This document shows, piece after piece, positions 34,560 through 45,510 of a DNA stretch of 64,000 nt (position 1 is its first letter; every line of letters starts with the position of its first letter). The stretch is taken from NCBI GenBank assembly GCA_037176705.1, contig JBAWUJ010000093.1, positions 186,001 to 250,000 on the forward strand, given 5' to 3'. Origin of the DNA: Molossus alvarezi (taxonomy: Eukaryota > Chordata > Mammalia > Chiroptera > Molossidae). Both the position numbers and the translations under genes were made by a program. The notes beneath the pieces were generated by a model. It was not told the origin of the DNA and searched no databases. It saw only the letters and a program-made list of their open reading frames with translations.

Positions 34560-34700
34560 AGAACATTTACTCTCTCACTGTGCAGAAGCAGAGGCTGAGG
34601 CCCAGAGGGAGCAAATAACTTTCCCAAGATCACACAACAACCTAGTAGCTAAGCTAGTATTGAAACCAAAATCCTCTTTATCTGTCAGAGCTCCTCCCCT
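34560..34700 (-). mobile_element. MIR SINE
   Basis: The reverse MIR core reads AGAGGCTGAGGCCCAGAGGGAGCAAATAACTTTCCCAAGATCACACAACAACCTAGTAGCTAAGCTAGTATTGAAACC. The order and spacing are diagnostic. Confidence 0.88.
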
Positions 34701-35159
34701 CTCATTTTTGTGGTAACCATATTTGAAGTGTCACTGATTCTAACATTTTTTTCTGTCATCAGGTTGCTAAATCTCATAAAGTACATTCATCAACAGTTTT
34801 TACTCTTCCCACTGATCTCAAATGCAGCTCAATACAAAATTGTCTCTTTCCATTTTAGGGGATAATCTCTGATATGTGATGGAGTGGAAATCCACTAGAG
34901 GTTACACAATTTAAATTGTCCAACACCAAAATAAAATATGCCTTAAGCAACACCATCTGTTATGCAATTTTGCGGTTGTAGAGAAGTAATAAAATTCATC
35001 TTAGAGGCTCATCTTCTATGTGACACATTCATTTCTTGATATCAAAACTTCCTACAAATTTGAACATGAAAAGTTCTGTTGACTTTTTTTTCCTAGTAAT
35101 TTCTAATTTTATTAAAGTCCTAAACTCCAGAAGTTGGTAATGTGTTAATTACTCAGTTA

Positions 35160-35325
35160 GTCTTCCAAAGTGTTTTATAGTCAGGCTGATGGGCCCTAGG
35201 ATATTGATTCTCTGGCAAAATATTGGAAGTGTGTTTATTATATACCTTCAATTTTCCAAAGTAGTTCACAGTGATGTTTCCAGGTCCTAAGATGTCGACC
35301 CTCTGGCAAGATAAGTCAGCACTTT
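35160..35325. repeat. Imperfect direct repeat of about 65 bp
   Basis: 35162-35225 (CTTCCAAAGTGTTTTATAGTCAGGCTGATGGGCCCTAGGATATTGATTCTCTGGCAA in order) resembles 35257-35320 (TTTCCAAAGTAGTTCACAGTGATGTTTCCAGGTCCTAAGATGTCGACCCTCTGGCAA in order). The shared words are CCAAAGT, TTCACAGT/TTATAGT, CCTA(G/A)GAT and CTCTGGCAA. Origin unknown. Confidence 0.5.
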
Positions 35326-36082
35326 GAAGAACAGCAAATTCATTAAGTTACTTTTATAGGGGGAAAAATGGCAGGTGCAATAATAGTATCTGGAGAAATT
35401 AAATCTGCTTCTCCCAAAGCACTAGTTTGGTTATTATTGTACCTTTTGGTGATTCAGTAGCTGGAACCTTTCCTCAGTCATTATTTTACTCATTTCCCAA
35501 CACGGTAGCAGAAAATACAAAGCTTTCTGAAGTCAAAGCTATTAACCAATCCTAGTTTCAGAAAAACCTTCAGAAGATTTAGCTTGACTCTTCTGTTTTT
35601 ACACACTGTGATTCCACTTTATGGTTAATTCTGTGTATCTTATGGTTTGAAATTGGCATTGCTTTGAGCAGGTAAAACTTGAGGACCTTGGCATGGTGAG
35701 AAAGACAGAGTTTGGTAATGTCTATAGCTACTTAGGGCTATCAGAAGCTGTAAAGACCTTAGAAATTATATTCTTATACTTATTATGAGTAAATGCCCTT
35801 TCTACAGAAGTGTAGGTTGGTATATGCTCTTATGTCAAAGTTTCCTATAGCAGAATTAGGTTTAAATAGTCAAGAGGGGAAACTGTGGGTATGTTTGTGG
35901 TGGCAAGATATTACAAAAGTAAACTTTATTTATTTATTAAGCACTTGTGTATCAGATACTGGATTAGACAATGGAATTATAGTACTAATTTGGACAGAAA
36001 ATGTTTATGACCCAGATAATTTACAATCTAGTGAGAAATAGAAATAGAAAACAGGCAATTATAATACACCATACAGAAGAAG

Positions 36083-36941
36083 AAAAGTGGTGGCAGCATA
36101 AATGGAAGCTGCACAGACTGTCTCCCAGGAACAAACTGGAATTACAACTAAAATAAAGATGAATCATTTGGAGTAACTAACTGAAAAGCAGCTAGAGAGA
36201 AGCCATATAATGAGGGACAGAAAGAGGAAGACATATTGAACCTGGTTGGAACTACAGAGGTATATGAGGTGAGCTGGGAGCCCAAGGACAGTAGCAGAGG
36301 GCCATAGTAGTCGTGAACACTTCCCAGTGAGAAAGCAGGGGTTTTAAAAAGCACAAAAAGAACTACAACCATTCATCTTAGGCTCCAAAAGATGGAGGGC
36401 ATACTGGACTGAAACTGTGTGGAGGAAGTCCAGAGCTCCTGGCTCAGGAGAGAGCTGGAGAAGAAAACACCAAGAGTTTTGTGTTGAATCATTCCCTCAT
36501 AGGACCATAGCCATCTTTTACAAAAAGCCTCTTTCCAGATCCCCAGGGAGAATCAATGGTTCCTCCCCCAGAAATTTAACACTACCAGGCCAGATTAGAG
36601 AAATGCAAATTGAGGCTCATTAACATCTAGAGTGCAATAGCAACCAAGTGCCCCACCGAGTGGAAATCCTCTTATGCTTGAGGGAATTTTCATTCAGCTG
36701 AGGGCTACAAATAAAATTTTCTCAAGTAACTGAGTCTAATATCCTCCAGGAAAAAAAGGTAGAGGATGACTAAACCTTTTCTTGGCTTGCAAATCTACCC
36801 AGGAAAGTAAGACTTAACAGTGGTGTCTAATGTGGGTCCTCCAACACTCATCAAAACCCAGTAGAGGAAGTCACAACCAGAAGAAGACCAACACCTACAG
36901 GAAAAACTTGGCAGACTCAAAAACCCACTGAGACAAGCAAA
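36083..36941 (+). promoter_or_regulatory. L1-E compact 5'UTR without tandem array
   Basis: It has the shared start module (AAATGGAAGCTGCACAGACTG...GGAATTACAACTAAAATAAAG) and then passes to the ORF1-proximal leader (GAAATGCAAATTGAGGCTCATTAAC, GGAAATCCTCTTATGC) with no internal tandem units. At about 0.86 kb it is the shortest leader in the window and may approximate the ancestral arrangement (inference). Confidence 0.7.
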
Positions 36942-37755
36942 ATGGTGAGACAAAAAACAAATCCCAAATAAAAGCACAAGAGAATTTCACACAAGAAAAC
37001 TTCAGAGTAATAATCATCAGGGAGCTCAACAGCATGAGTAAAGATATAGAAACATAGAAATAAAGAATGGCATAGCAGAAATAAAGAACACGTTAAAAGG
37101 AATAACCAGCAGAGTAAAGAAAGCTGAGAAATAGATCAGTAAATTGGAAGACTGTGTAGACAAAAATCACCCAATCAGGGAAAAAAAAAAAGTAAAAAAT
37201 AGGAAGGCAACCTAAGATACTTGTGAGACAATATTAAACATAACAATATCTATATCATAAGTGTGCCAGAAGAAGAAGAAAATGAGCAAGTTTTAGAGAA
37301 TATACTTGAAGAAATAGTAACAGAAAACTCCCCTAGCTTGGTGAAGAAAAGAGGCATGCAAGTTTAAGAAGCCCAGAGAGCCCCAAGTAAGAAGAATTCA
37401 AAGAGGTCCACACAAAGACACCTAAAAAGTAAATGCCAAAAATGAAAGACAAAAAGAGAATACTAAAGGCAGCAAGAAATAAGCAACAGGTTACCTACAA
37501 AGGAATCTCCATAAGGCTATCAGCTGACTTCTCAACAGAAACACTACAGACCAGAAGGGAATAGCATAAAATAATCAAGGTAATGAAAAACAAGGATCTA
37601 AATTCAAGACTATTCTATCCATCACAGCTATCATTCAAAATAGAAGGTGAAATAAAAAGCTTCCCAGACAAATAAATAAATAAATAAATAAATAGGCTAA
37701 TGGACTATATTAGCACCAAAAAAGCACTGCAAGAAATGTTAAAAAACTTCTGTAA
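36942..37755 (+). pseudogene. L1-E ORF1, heavily decayed
   Basis: ATG 36942 is followed by an in-frame TAA at codon 10. At about 814 bp it is roughly 90 bp shorter than the L1-D ORF1 despite gaining an AAAT microsatellite at 37670-37694, so internal deletions occurred. Residual motifs near 37300-37560 are ENILEEIVTENSPSLVKK-like and the GNLHKAISxDFST-like region. Confidence 0.82.
37670..37694. repeat. (AAAT)n microsatellite inside L1-E ORF1
   Basis: Six tetranucleotide units sit between CCCAGAC and AGGCTAA, at the exact place where other L1 copies have an A, T or C homopolymer. Confidence 0.95.
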
Positions 37756-37798
37756 TAAGCAGAAGAAATATAAAGGACACATAACCATAATAAACAAA

Positions 37799-40700
37799 AT
37801 GGCAATAAATAAGTACATACCAATAGTAACCTTAAACATAAGTGTATTAATCATTTCCATCAAAAGACACATAGTAGCTACATGGATAAAAAAGCATGAC
37901 TCATATATATTATGTTTACAAGAGATCCACCTCACAACAAAAGACTCACACAGTTTGAAAGTGAAGAGGTGGAAAAAAATCTACCAAGCAAATGAAAAGG
38001 AAAAAAAAAAAAAAGCTGGGGTAGCAAAACTCATATCCAAAAAAAAATGGACTTCAAAATGAAAGCCATAACTAGAGACAAAGAAGGCCACTACTTAATA
38101 TTAAGAAGATCTATCCAACTGGAGGATATAACCTTGTAAACACATATGCACCCAATATAGGAGCACCAAAATACATTAAAAAAACTTCTGGAGGACTTCA
38201 AAGGAGGAATCAACAGCAATACAATCATGGCAGAGAACTTCAACACCCCATTGACATCACTGGGTAGATCCTTTAGACAAAATATAATAAGAAAACAGAG
38301 ACTTTAAATAATACACTAAACCAATTGCATTTAATAAATATTTATAAAGAATTACACCCCAAAACTGCAGAATACACATTCTTCTCACGTTCACATAGGA
38401 TATTCTCAAAGATAGACATGGTAGGACACAAATTAAGTTTCTAGAACTTCAGGAAGATAGAAATCATATCAAGCATCTCCTCAGATCACAATGGCATCAA
38501 ACTAGAAATCAATTATATCAAAAACATTAAAAAACAATCAAATACATGGAGGCTAAACAACATGGTCTTAAGTAATGCATGGGCTATGACAGATTTCAAG
38601 AAAGAAATTAAAATCTTCCTGGAAACCAATGAGAATGAACACTCATTAACACAAAATCAGTGTGATGCAGCCAAAGCAGTCCTCAGAAAAAAGTTCATAG
38701 CACTATAGGCCTACCTCAAGAAACAAGAAAAATTTTCAATTGACTTTTTAACCCTACAACTTAAATCACTATAAAGTAAACAAAATAAAAAAATCCAGTG
38801 CAAGAAGAAAGAAAGAAATAGTAAAGGGCAGAGCAAAAATCAATGATATAGAACAAAATAACAACAACAACAACAAAAATAATTCAAAAGATCAAAAAAA
38901 CAAAGAGCTGGTTCTTTGAAAAGATAAGCAAATGGATAAACCCTTAGCCAGACACACAAAGAAGCAAAAATAGAAGACACAAATAAACAAATTAGAAACA
39001 AAAGAGGAAAAGTAACAACTGACATCACAGAAATACAAAGGATTGTTAACAAATATTATGAACAATTATATGCCAACAAATTGGACAATCTAAGCAAAAT
39101 GTACACATTTCTAGTAACATATGATATTCAAAAACTGAACTGGGAAGAGATTGAAAACGTGAATAGACCATTAACATCCATGAAGATTGAAGATGTAATC
39201 AAAAAACTCCCAGCAAGCAAAACTCCAGATCCAGATGGCTTCATGGAGTTGTACTAAACATTCATAGATAATTTAACACCCATACTACTCAAACTATTCC
39301 CAAAAAACATCCAATAAGGAGGAAGAGTTTCCAACTCCTTTTATAAGGCCAGCATAATTTGAGTAAAAAAAAAAGAAAGAAAAGAAAGAAACAACAGATA
39401 AAGGCACTACAAAGAAAGAAAACTACAAGCCCATGATGAATATAGATGCCAAAATCCTTAAGAAAATATTAGCAAATTGGATCCAGTAATACAGTAAAAA
39501 AAATTATTCACCATGACCAAGTGAAATTAACCCCAGAGATGCAATGCTGGTATAACATTTGCAAATCAATAAATGTGGTACACCACTCAAGCAAAATGAA
39601 AGATAAAAACAATATGATCATATCTATAGATGCTGAAAAACATTCAATAAAATTCAGCACCAATGTATGATGAAAACAAAAAACAAAAAACAAAAAACAA
39701 CTCAGCATGTGGGAATTCAGGAACCATATCTCACATAATAAAGGCCATATATAAAAAACCAACAGCCAACATCATTCTCACTGGGCAAAACAAAAGCATT
39801 TCCCTTAACAACAGGATAAAAACAGGAATGCCCACTTTTGCCATGCTTATTTAACATAGTACTGGAAGTCTTAGCTACAGCAATTAGATAAGAAGAAAAA
39901 AAAAAAAAAAAAAGGGTCCTAATCAGAAAGGAGGAAGTGAAACTGTCATTATTTGCAAATGACATGGTATTGTATATAGAAAACACTAAAGACTCTATCA
40001 AAAATCTACTAGAGCTAATAAATGAATTTGGCAAAGTAGCAAGATACAAAATTAACATCAAGAAATTGATGCTATTTTTGTATTCCAATAATGAACTCAA
40101 AGAAAGAAAACTAAAAATAAATCCCATTTACCATTGCAGCAAAAAAAAAAACAAAAAAAAACAACAACACTAAGATACCAAGAAATAAACTTAACAAAAA
40201 AGAAAAGGACCTGTTCTCAGAAAACTACAGGACATTGAAAAAAGAAATAGAGGAAGATATAAAAATAGTGGAAGCATATACCTTGTTCATTGATTGGAAA
40301 AACTAATATAATTAAAATGTCCATAATACACAAAGCAATCTATAGATTCAATGCAATGCCCAGCAAAATACCAATGACATATTTCACAGAACTAGAAAAA
40401 ATACTTCAGAAGTTTATATGCTACCAAAAAAAACCCTGAGTAGCCAAAGAAATTTTGAAAAAGGTCAAAGTACGTGGGATCAGAATCCTGGACATCAGGT
40501 TATACTACAAAGCCTCTGTAATGAAAACAGCCTGGTACTGGCACACAAACAGACATCAAGATCACTGAAAGAGAACAGAGAACCCAGATATTGACATAAG
40601 ACATTATACTCAATTAATATTTTACAAAGTTGGCATGAACATACAATGGAGTACAGATAGCCTCTTCAATAAATGGTGTTGGGAAAATTGAACAGCTACA

Positions 40701-41989
40701 TATAATAAAATGAAGCTAGACCACCAACTTATACTATAAACAAGAATAAACTCAAAATGGATAAAAGACTTAAATGTGACTCGTGAATACATAAAAATCC
40801 TAGAAGAAAATGTAGGCAACAAAATTTCAGACATCATACACAGCAGCCTTTTTGCCTATACATCTTCTAAGGCATGAGAGAAAAAGAAAAAAAATAAATA
40901 AATGGGACTACATCAAACTATACAGCTTCTATACAGGAAAGGATACAAGCATCAAAATGGAAAGGGAACCCACTGTATGGGATAGTATAATTGCCAATGA
41001 TACATCAGATAATGGCTTACTCTCCAAAATATATAGAGCACTCATACAACTCAACAAAAGGAAGACAAAGAATGCAGTTAAAGTGAAATAAGCCATTTAG
41101 AGAAAGACAAATATCACACAATCTCACTTATTTTGGAAATATAATGAACAATACAAGCTGATGAACAAAAGAGACCCAGAGATATAGAAGTAGGGTATGG
41201 ACAGACAAACCTCAAAAGACTGGGATGTGGGGGAGGAAAGAGTTAAACCTCAGAACTTATATGCATATATGCATAACCAATGGACATAGACAACAATACT
41301 GTGGGGGAAGGGTGGGGTTGAGAAGAGAGTGTCAATGGGATAAAGAAAGAGAAACATCTGTAACAAAAATAAATTAATAAAAATATAAAAAGGGTAGAGC
41401 TCTAAATAGACACCTCTCAAAAAGGACATACAAATGGTCAAGAGACATAAGAAAAAATGCTCAATGCCACTAGCTATCAGAGAGATGCAAATTAAAATGA
41501 CTATGAGGTATCACCTCACACCTGTCAGAATGGCTGCCATCCACAAATCATCAAACAAGTTCTGGTGAGAGTGTGGAGAATAGGAGACTGCTGCTGGGAA
41601 TGCAGACTAGTGTAGGCTCTGTGGAAAACAGTATGGTGTTTCCTCAAAAATTTAAAAATTGATCTGCCATTTGACCCAGTGATTCCACTCTAGGAATATA
41701 TCCTAAAAAGCCTGAAACACCAATCAGAAAGAATATATGTACCTCTATATTCATAGCAGCACTATTTACATTTGCTGAGATCTGGAATCAGCCCAAGTGT
41801 CCATCAATAGATGAGTGGGCAAAAAAGCTCTGGTGCATATACACAATAAAATGCTATGCAGTTGTAAGAAAGAAAGATCTCTTATCCTTTGAGATGACAT
41901 GGAAGGACCTGGAGAGAATTATGCTAAGCAAAATAAAACAATCAGAGAAAGACAAATATCACATGATCTCACCTATTTGTAGAATATAA
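37799..41989 (+). pseudogene. L1-E ORF2, decayed and interrupted
   Basis: Start ATG 37799, stop TAA 41987-41989. The endonuclease part includes LCLQEIHLTTKD (37914-37950). RT region 39937-40173 reads [11 protein letters not shown]: the second position of the catalytic FADD is FAND here, so the active site is lost on top of the frameshifts. The nested L1 3' end lies at 41084-41390. Confidence 0.85.
41084..41390 (+). mobile_element. L1 3' end nested in L1-E
   Basis: About 300 bp from the last codons of ORF2 (TGAAATAAGCCATTTAGAG...CACAATCTCACTTATTT) through the 3'UTR to an A-rich tail (AAATAAATTAATAAAAATATAAAA). The L1-E ORF2 sequence flanking it is continuous. The target-site duplication is very short or eroded (AAAG-like). 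Confidence 0.82.
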
Positions 41990-42235
41990 TGAGGCTGATG
42001 AGCAAAATAGACCCAAAGACATAGAAGTAGGGTACACAGTTTCAAACCTCAGAAGAGGGGGTGTGGGTAGGAAAGAGATAAACCAAAGAATTTATATTCA
42101 TATATGCATAACCAATGTACAGACACAACAATGCAGGAGGATGGGGGGGTGGGATCAGGAGAAAGGTGTCAAGGGGGGGAAGGAGAAACATCTGTAACAA
42201 AAATAAATTAATACATAAATAATAAAAAAAGAATA

Positions 42236-44103
42236 ATGACCTTTTTAATAGATTTCCAAACTTTGCTTCATTTATGTCATCTCTACACTTTTTTGGCAAT
42301 TAGTTTTGCTGCTGTCTTTCTTTCCAGTGATGTACATTTTTAGCATCCTCCCACTGCTCCTAAAGCCTTCTTTCTTCGGCTTGTTTCTGCAGCTTCCCAC
42401 TTTGTCTTTGAGCTCCCTCTGCTGGCCCTAAGAGGGTTGCAGAGTTGATTTCTTTTGGAATACATAATATAAACTAGAGTATACAGAATGAAAGTAAGCA
42501 TATTAATTAACTCCGTTTTAGTTAGAGAAAATTAAATATTGTCTTGATTCATACATTTTAGTGTAACTGGAAATTGGGGTATTTATTTGGCACAGTATGA
42601 ATGACTGATTCAATCAAAATTTATATTAACAAAAAAGCAATGTGGCTACTTTATTTTTTCATCTTAAATATTGGATCTATGCAAAAGTCCATGTGAGTTG
42701 TGCAGATTTTATTGATTTCTGGCTTGGACACAATGAGATATGTACACATGTGTTTTGAAAGGAACAAAAATATATTTGATTCATGGTAGTGCATTTATCT
42801 ACCCATTTCACCTTCTTTTCTTTTAGACTCCTTTAAAAGTGTGTTTGAGGATGTTACTATTTATCATATTCAACACAACTGATGGTTTGAGTTTTTTTTT
42901 TATAATAACTGGATGTTCACCAGAAAAGACTTATCAAGTATTGATTTTCCAAATAAATTTAGATACCACTGATTTGAAGGAGATCGTGAGAGTTACAGTT
43001 TCCCTCACATATAATTTTAGTAGCTGTAAGTACTCTCCTGTTTGTTCTGAATTGCAACTGAACTAGCTCTATGACCTTAGGAAAGGAGCTTAATTTGTAT
43101 GGATTTAATTCACTAATTGCAGAATAAAGAAATTGCGTGAGGGCATCCCTAATGATTTAGTCTTAATTGATATATTATCTGCATAATAACTTTTCCAATG
43201 AAAGTTGTATAGTAAAGATTTATCTGAACTTTTAAACTTCTTTAATTTATACTGTAGAACTTGGATGTTTTATGTTTGGCATGTGAAAGAAATATTCAAA
43301 CAATGGCTTTTATGGAAAACTTAAAACATCTTTAGAAGTATAAACATTAGTTATATATATTTGATTTGTTTATGAACAGTCTCCAGGAAGCTGAAAACAG
43401 CTAAGATGATGTGCATAAACCAAAGTGGACCTGCAAGTGTAGAAAAAGTAAAGTAGGAAAAGTTTCAAAAAGAAATATTTTCTTCTTGGTATTTGCCTTT
43501 GAGTGGAAGCAGCTGGCTATTTGAAACCTTACCTGAAGTTACACACCCAGCAGGATCACATATTATTAGTAAGATTAATGTGTTTTTCTAGGAAGCAGCC
43601 AACCTCAAATGCAATTAGTATAAAATAAGTTATCAACTTGGATGTTGTAAAAGGAACTACCAATCTATTAAAACAAGAAGAATGATGTAATAACAAGTGT
43701 CAATTGGAAGGCAATCATGTCAAAGTAAAAAAAAAAGATAATTGGAGTGGACCCTTGTCAGTGTCGCCAGCTATGTTCAAGGAGATGATGCTTTGATCAT
43801 GTAACACGTGATTTGAGAGCACTTGGAAAGGAGGGAGCACTCCTTTGTCATCGGAGCATAAAACATTTCTGCATCCTTCCTCAACCAGGACATATCCTCA
43901 TCAAGCTGCCTTTAGATCTTGTGATCTTCCTTTTGGAACAAGATTGGGTTCATTTGGCAAACAGGGATATTTCTTACTTCTTGTATATTTTATTTGTAAT
44001 TATAAATAAATAGATTCATTGTGTGATATATCAACAAATCTAGTGAGAATTTGGGCAACATGAGCTGGATCATCCCTTCCTGAGATGATGATCATCATAT
44101 CAG
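42236..44103. other. Unassigned sequence without a recognised gene
   Basis: No L1 or Ves similarity that I can see. A weak MIR-like stretch (about 43055-43165: CTAGCTCTATGACCTTAGGAAAGGAGCTTAATTTGTATGG) may be present. Plus-strand open frames at 42839-43066 and 43813-44013 are short and match nothing I know. Confidence 0.5.
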
Positions 44104-44119
44104 AAAAAATAGGACTCAA
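44104..44119. repeat. Target-site duplication, left copy
   Basis: AAAAAATAGGACTCAA, matching 44649-44664 (AAAAAATAGGCCTCAA) at 15 of 16 bases, flanks the short L1 between them. Confidence 0.88.
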
Positions 44120-44648
44120 CCTGAAACACCAATCAGAAACAATATATGTACCCCCACATTCATACCAGCACCATTTACAAAAGCTAATATCTGGAAACAG
44201 CCCAAATGTCCATCAGTAGACAAATGGATAAAAAAGCTGTGGTACATATACACAATTGGGTACTATGCAGCTGTTAGAAAGATCTCTTATCCTTTGACAC
44301 TACACGGAGGGACCTGGAAAGTATTATCCTGAGCAAAACATGCTAATCACAGGGAGAAAAGTATCATATGATCTCACTTATTGGTGGAACATAATGAACA
44401 TAACAGTCTGAGGACCAGGGTAGTCCCAGAGACGTGGAAGTGGGGTACAAACTGACAATCCCCTGAAGAGGGTGCAGGGGGGAGAGATAAACCACAGAAC
44501 TTATATACATGCAAGTATGAACAATAGACATGGACAACAAAGGTGGGGACTGGGTGGGGAGGGAGAGGTAAGGAGGAATCAGTGGGGGGGGAAAGGAGAA
44601 ACATCTGTAACAAAAATAAATTAATTAAAAAATAAAATAAAATAATAA
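44120..44648 (+). mobile_element. L1-G: short 5'-truncated L1
   Basis: Starts at CCTGAAACACCAATCAG, carries the last 90 or so codons of ORF2 and the full 3'UTR, and ends in a long A-rich tail (AATAAAATAAAATAATAAAAA). It has a 16-bp duplication with one mismatch on the flanks. Confidence 0.93.
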
Positions 44649-45050
44649 AAAAAATAGGCCTCAAAGAAGTAAGATCCGACCTTCCACAAAAGAGAGCATT
44701 TCTTATTGCCTACCCAAGTCCCAAATCCCTCAATTCTCAAAGACTCCTATATCATCAATATTTAGTGTGTAAAACCACAATCAGTACTTTACAATGACCA
44801 AGAATTGTTTTATTTCTCAAATCTCTAATATTAATACCAATCTCAGAGTTACCTATTATATAGGTCTTTCACTCCCTTTACTATCACTCTTCTCCCGTAG
44901 TAAAAGACTGTTTTTTGGATTCCTTCATTTGCTTCCAGTTTAGACACCCCAAAGTCTCACTTTCTTTCCAATGCTTTTTGGAGCTGGTGGTCAATAACAT
45001 AAAACTGTTTTATCAGTCCCCTCAACTCCCTCCCAACACTGCTTTAGTTA
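44649..45050. other. Target-site duplication (right copy) and unassigned sequence
   Basis: 44649-44664 is the right duplication of L1-G. The rest is unassigned AT-rich DNA with no gene or repeat that I recognise. Confidence 0.6.
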
Positions 45051-45268
45051 TTTTGTGTCTAGCTAATATTTATTGAAAATTTACTATGTGTCAGGCAATT
45101 TACAGAGATTCTTCGATCTAATTTGACCAACCCTATGAGGGTTCTGCCCCCATTTTATAAAAGAAGAACTTAAGTTTTTGAGAAGATGAGGAGGTTGTCC
45201 AAACTCACATAATTTGTAAGTAGCAGAGGCAGGACTCTAAGCCACATTTGTCACTAAGACCTTCACCC
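45050..45268 (-). mobile_element. MIR SINE
   Basis: Reverse MIR: GCTAATATTTATTGAAAATTTACTATGTGTCAGGCA, CCTATGAGGGTTCTGCCCCCATTTTATAAAAGAAG, AACTCACATAATTTGTAAGTAGCAGAGGCAGGACTCTAAGCC. It abuts the tail of L1-F, which inserted at its right edge. Confidence 0.85.
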
Positions 45269-45510
45269 TTTTTTTTTTTTATGAATTAATTTTTGTTACA
45301 AATGTTTCTCCTTTTCCCCCCACTGATTCCCCTCTCTCCTTCCCTCCCTGTCCTGTCACCAGTTTGTTGTCCATGTTCAATGTTCATGCATACATGCGTA
45401 TAAGTTCTGTGGTTTATCTCTCCCCCACCACCCCCTATTCTGGGGATTGTCAGTCTGTACCCCACTTCCACGTCTCTGGGACTACTCCATTCCTTAGACT
45501 GTTATGTTCA

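Larger units (their letters stand above)
33476..36082. other. Unassigned sequence without a recognised gene
   Basis: AT-rich single-copy-looking DNA holding a MIR (34560-34700), an imperfect direct repeat (35160-35325) and a possible ancient repeat remnant at 35910-36050 (AAGCACTTGTGTATCAGATACTGG...TTTACAATCTAGTGAG). An 82-codon plus-strand frame at 35793-36041 resembles nothing I know. Confidence 0.5.
36083..42235 (+). mobile_element. L1-E: old full-length L1, with a nested L1 3' end
   Basis: 5'UTR 36083-36941 (starts AAGTGGTGGCAGCATAAATGG), ORF1 36942-37755, ORF2 37799-41989, 3'UTR and tail to about 42235. A 0.3-kb L1 3' end at 41084-41390 interrupts ORF2; removing it joins GACAAAGAATGCAGTTAAA to GGGTAGAGCTCTAAATAGACACC, as in the sister copies. 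It is more diverged than L1-D and L1-H, with many A-rich expansions. Confidence 0.9.
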
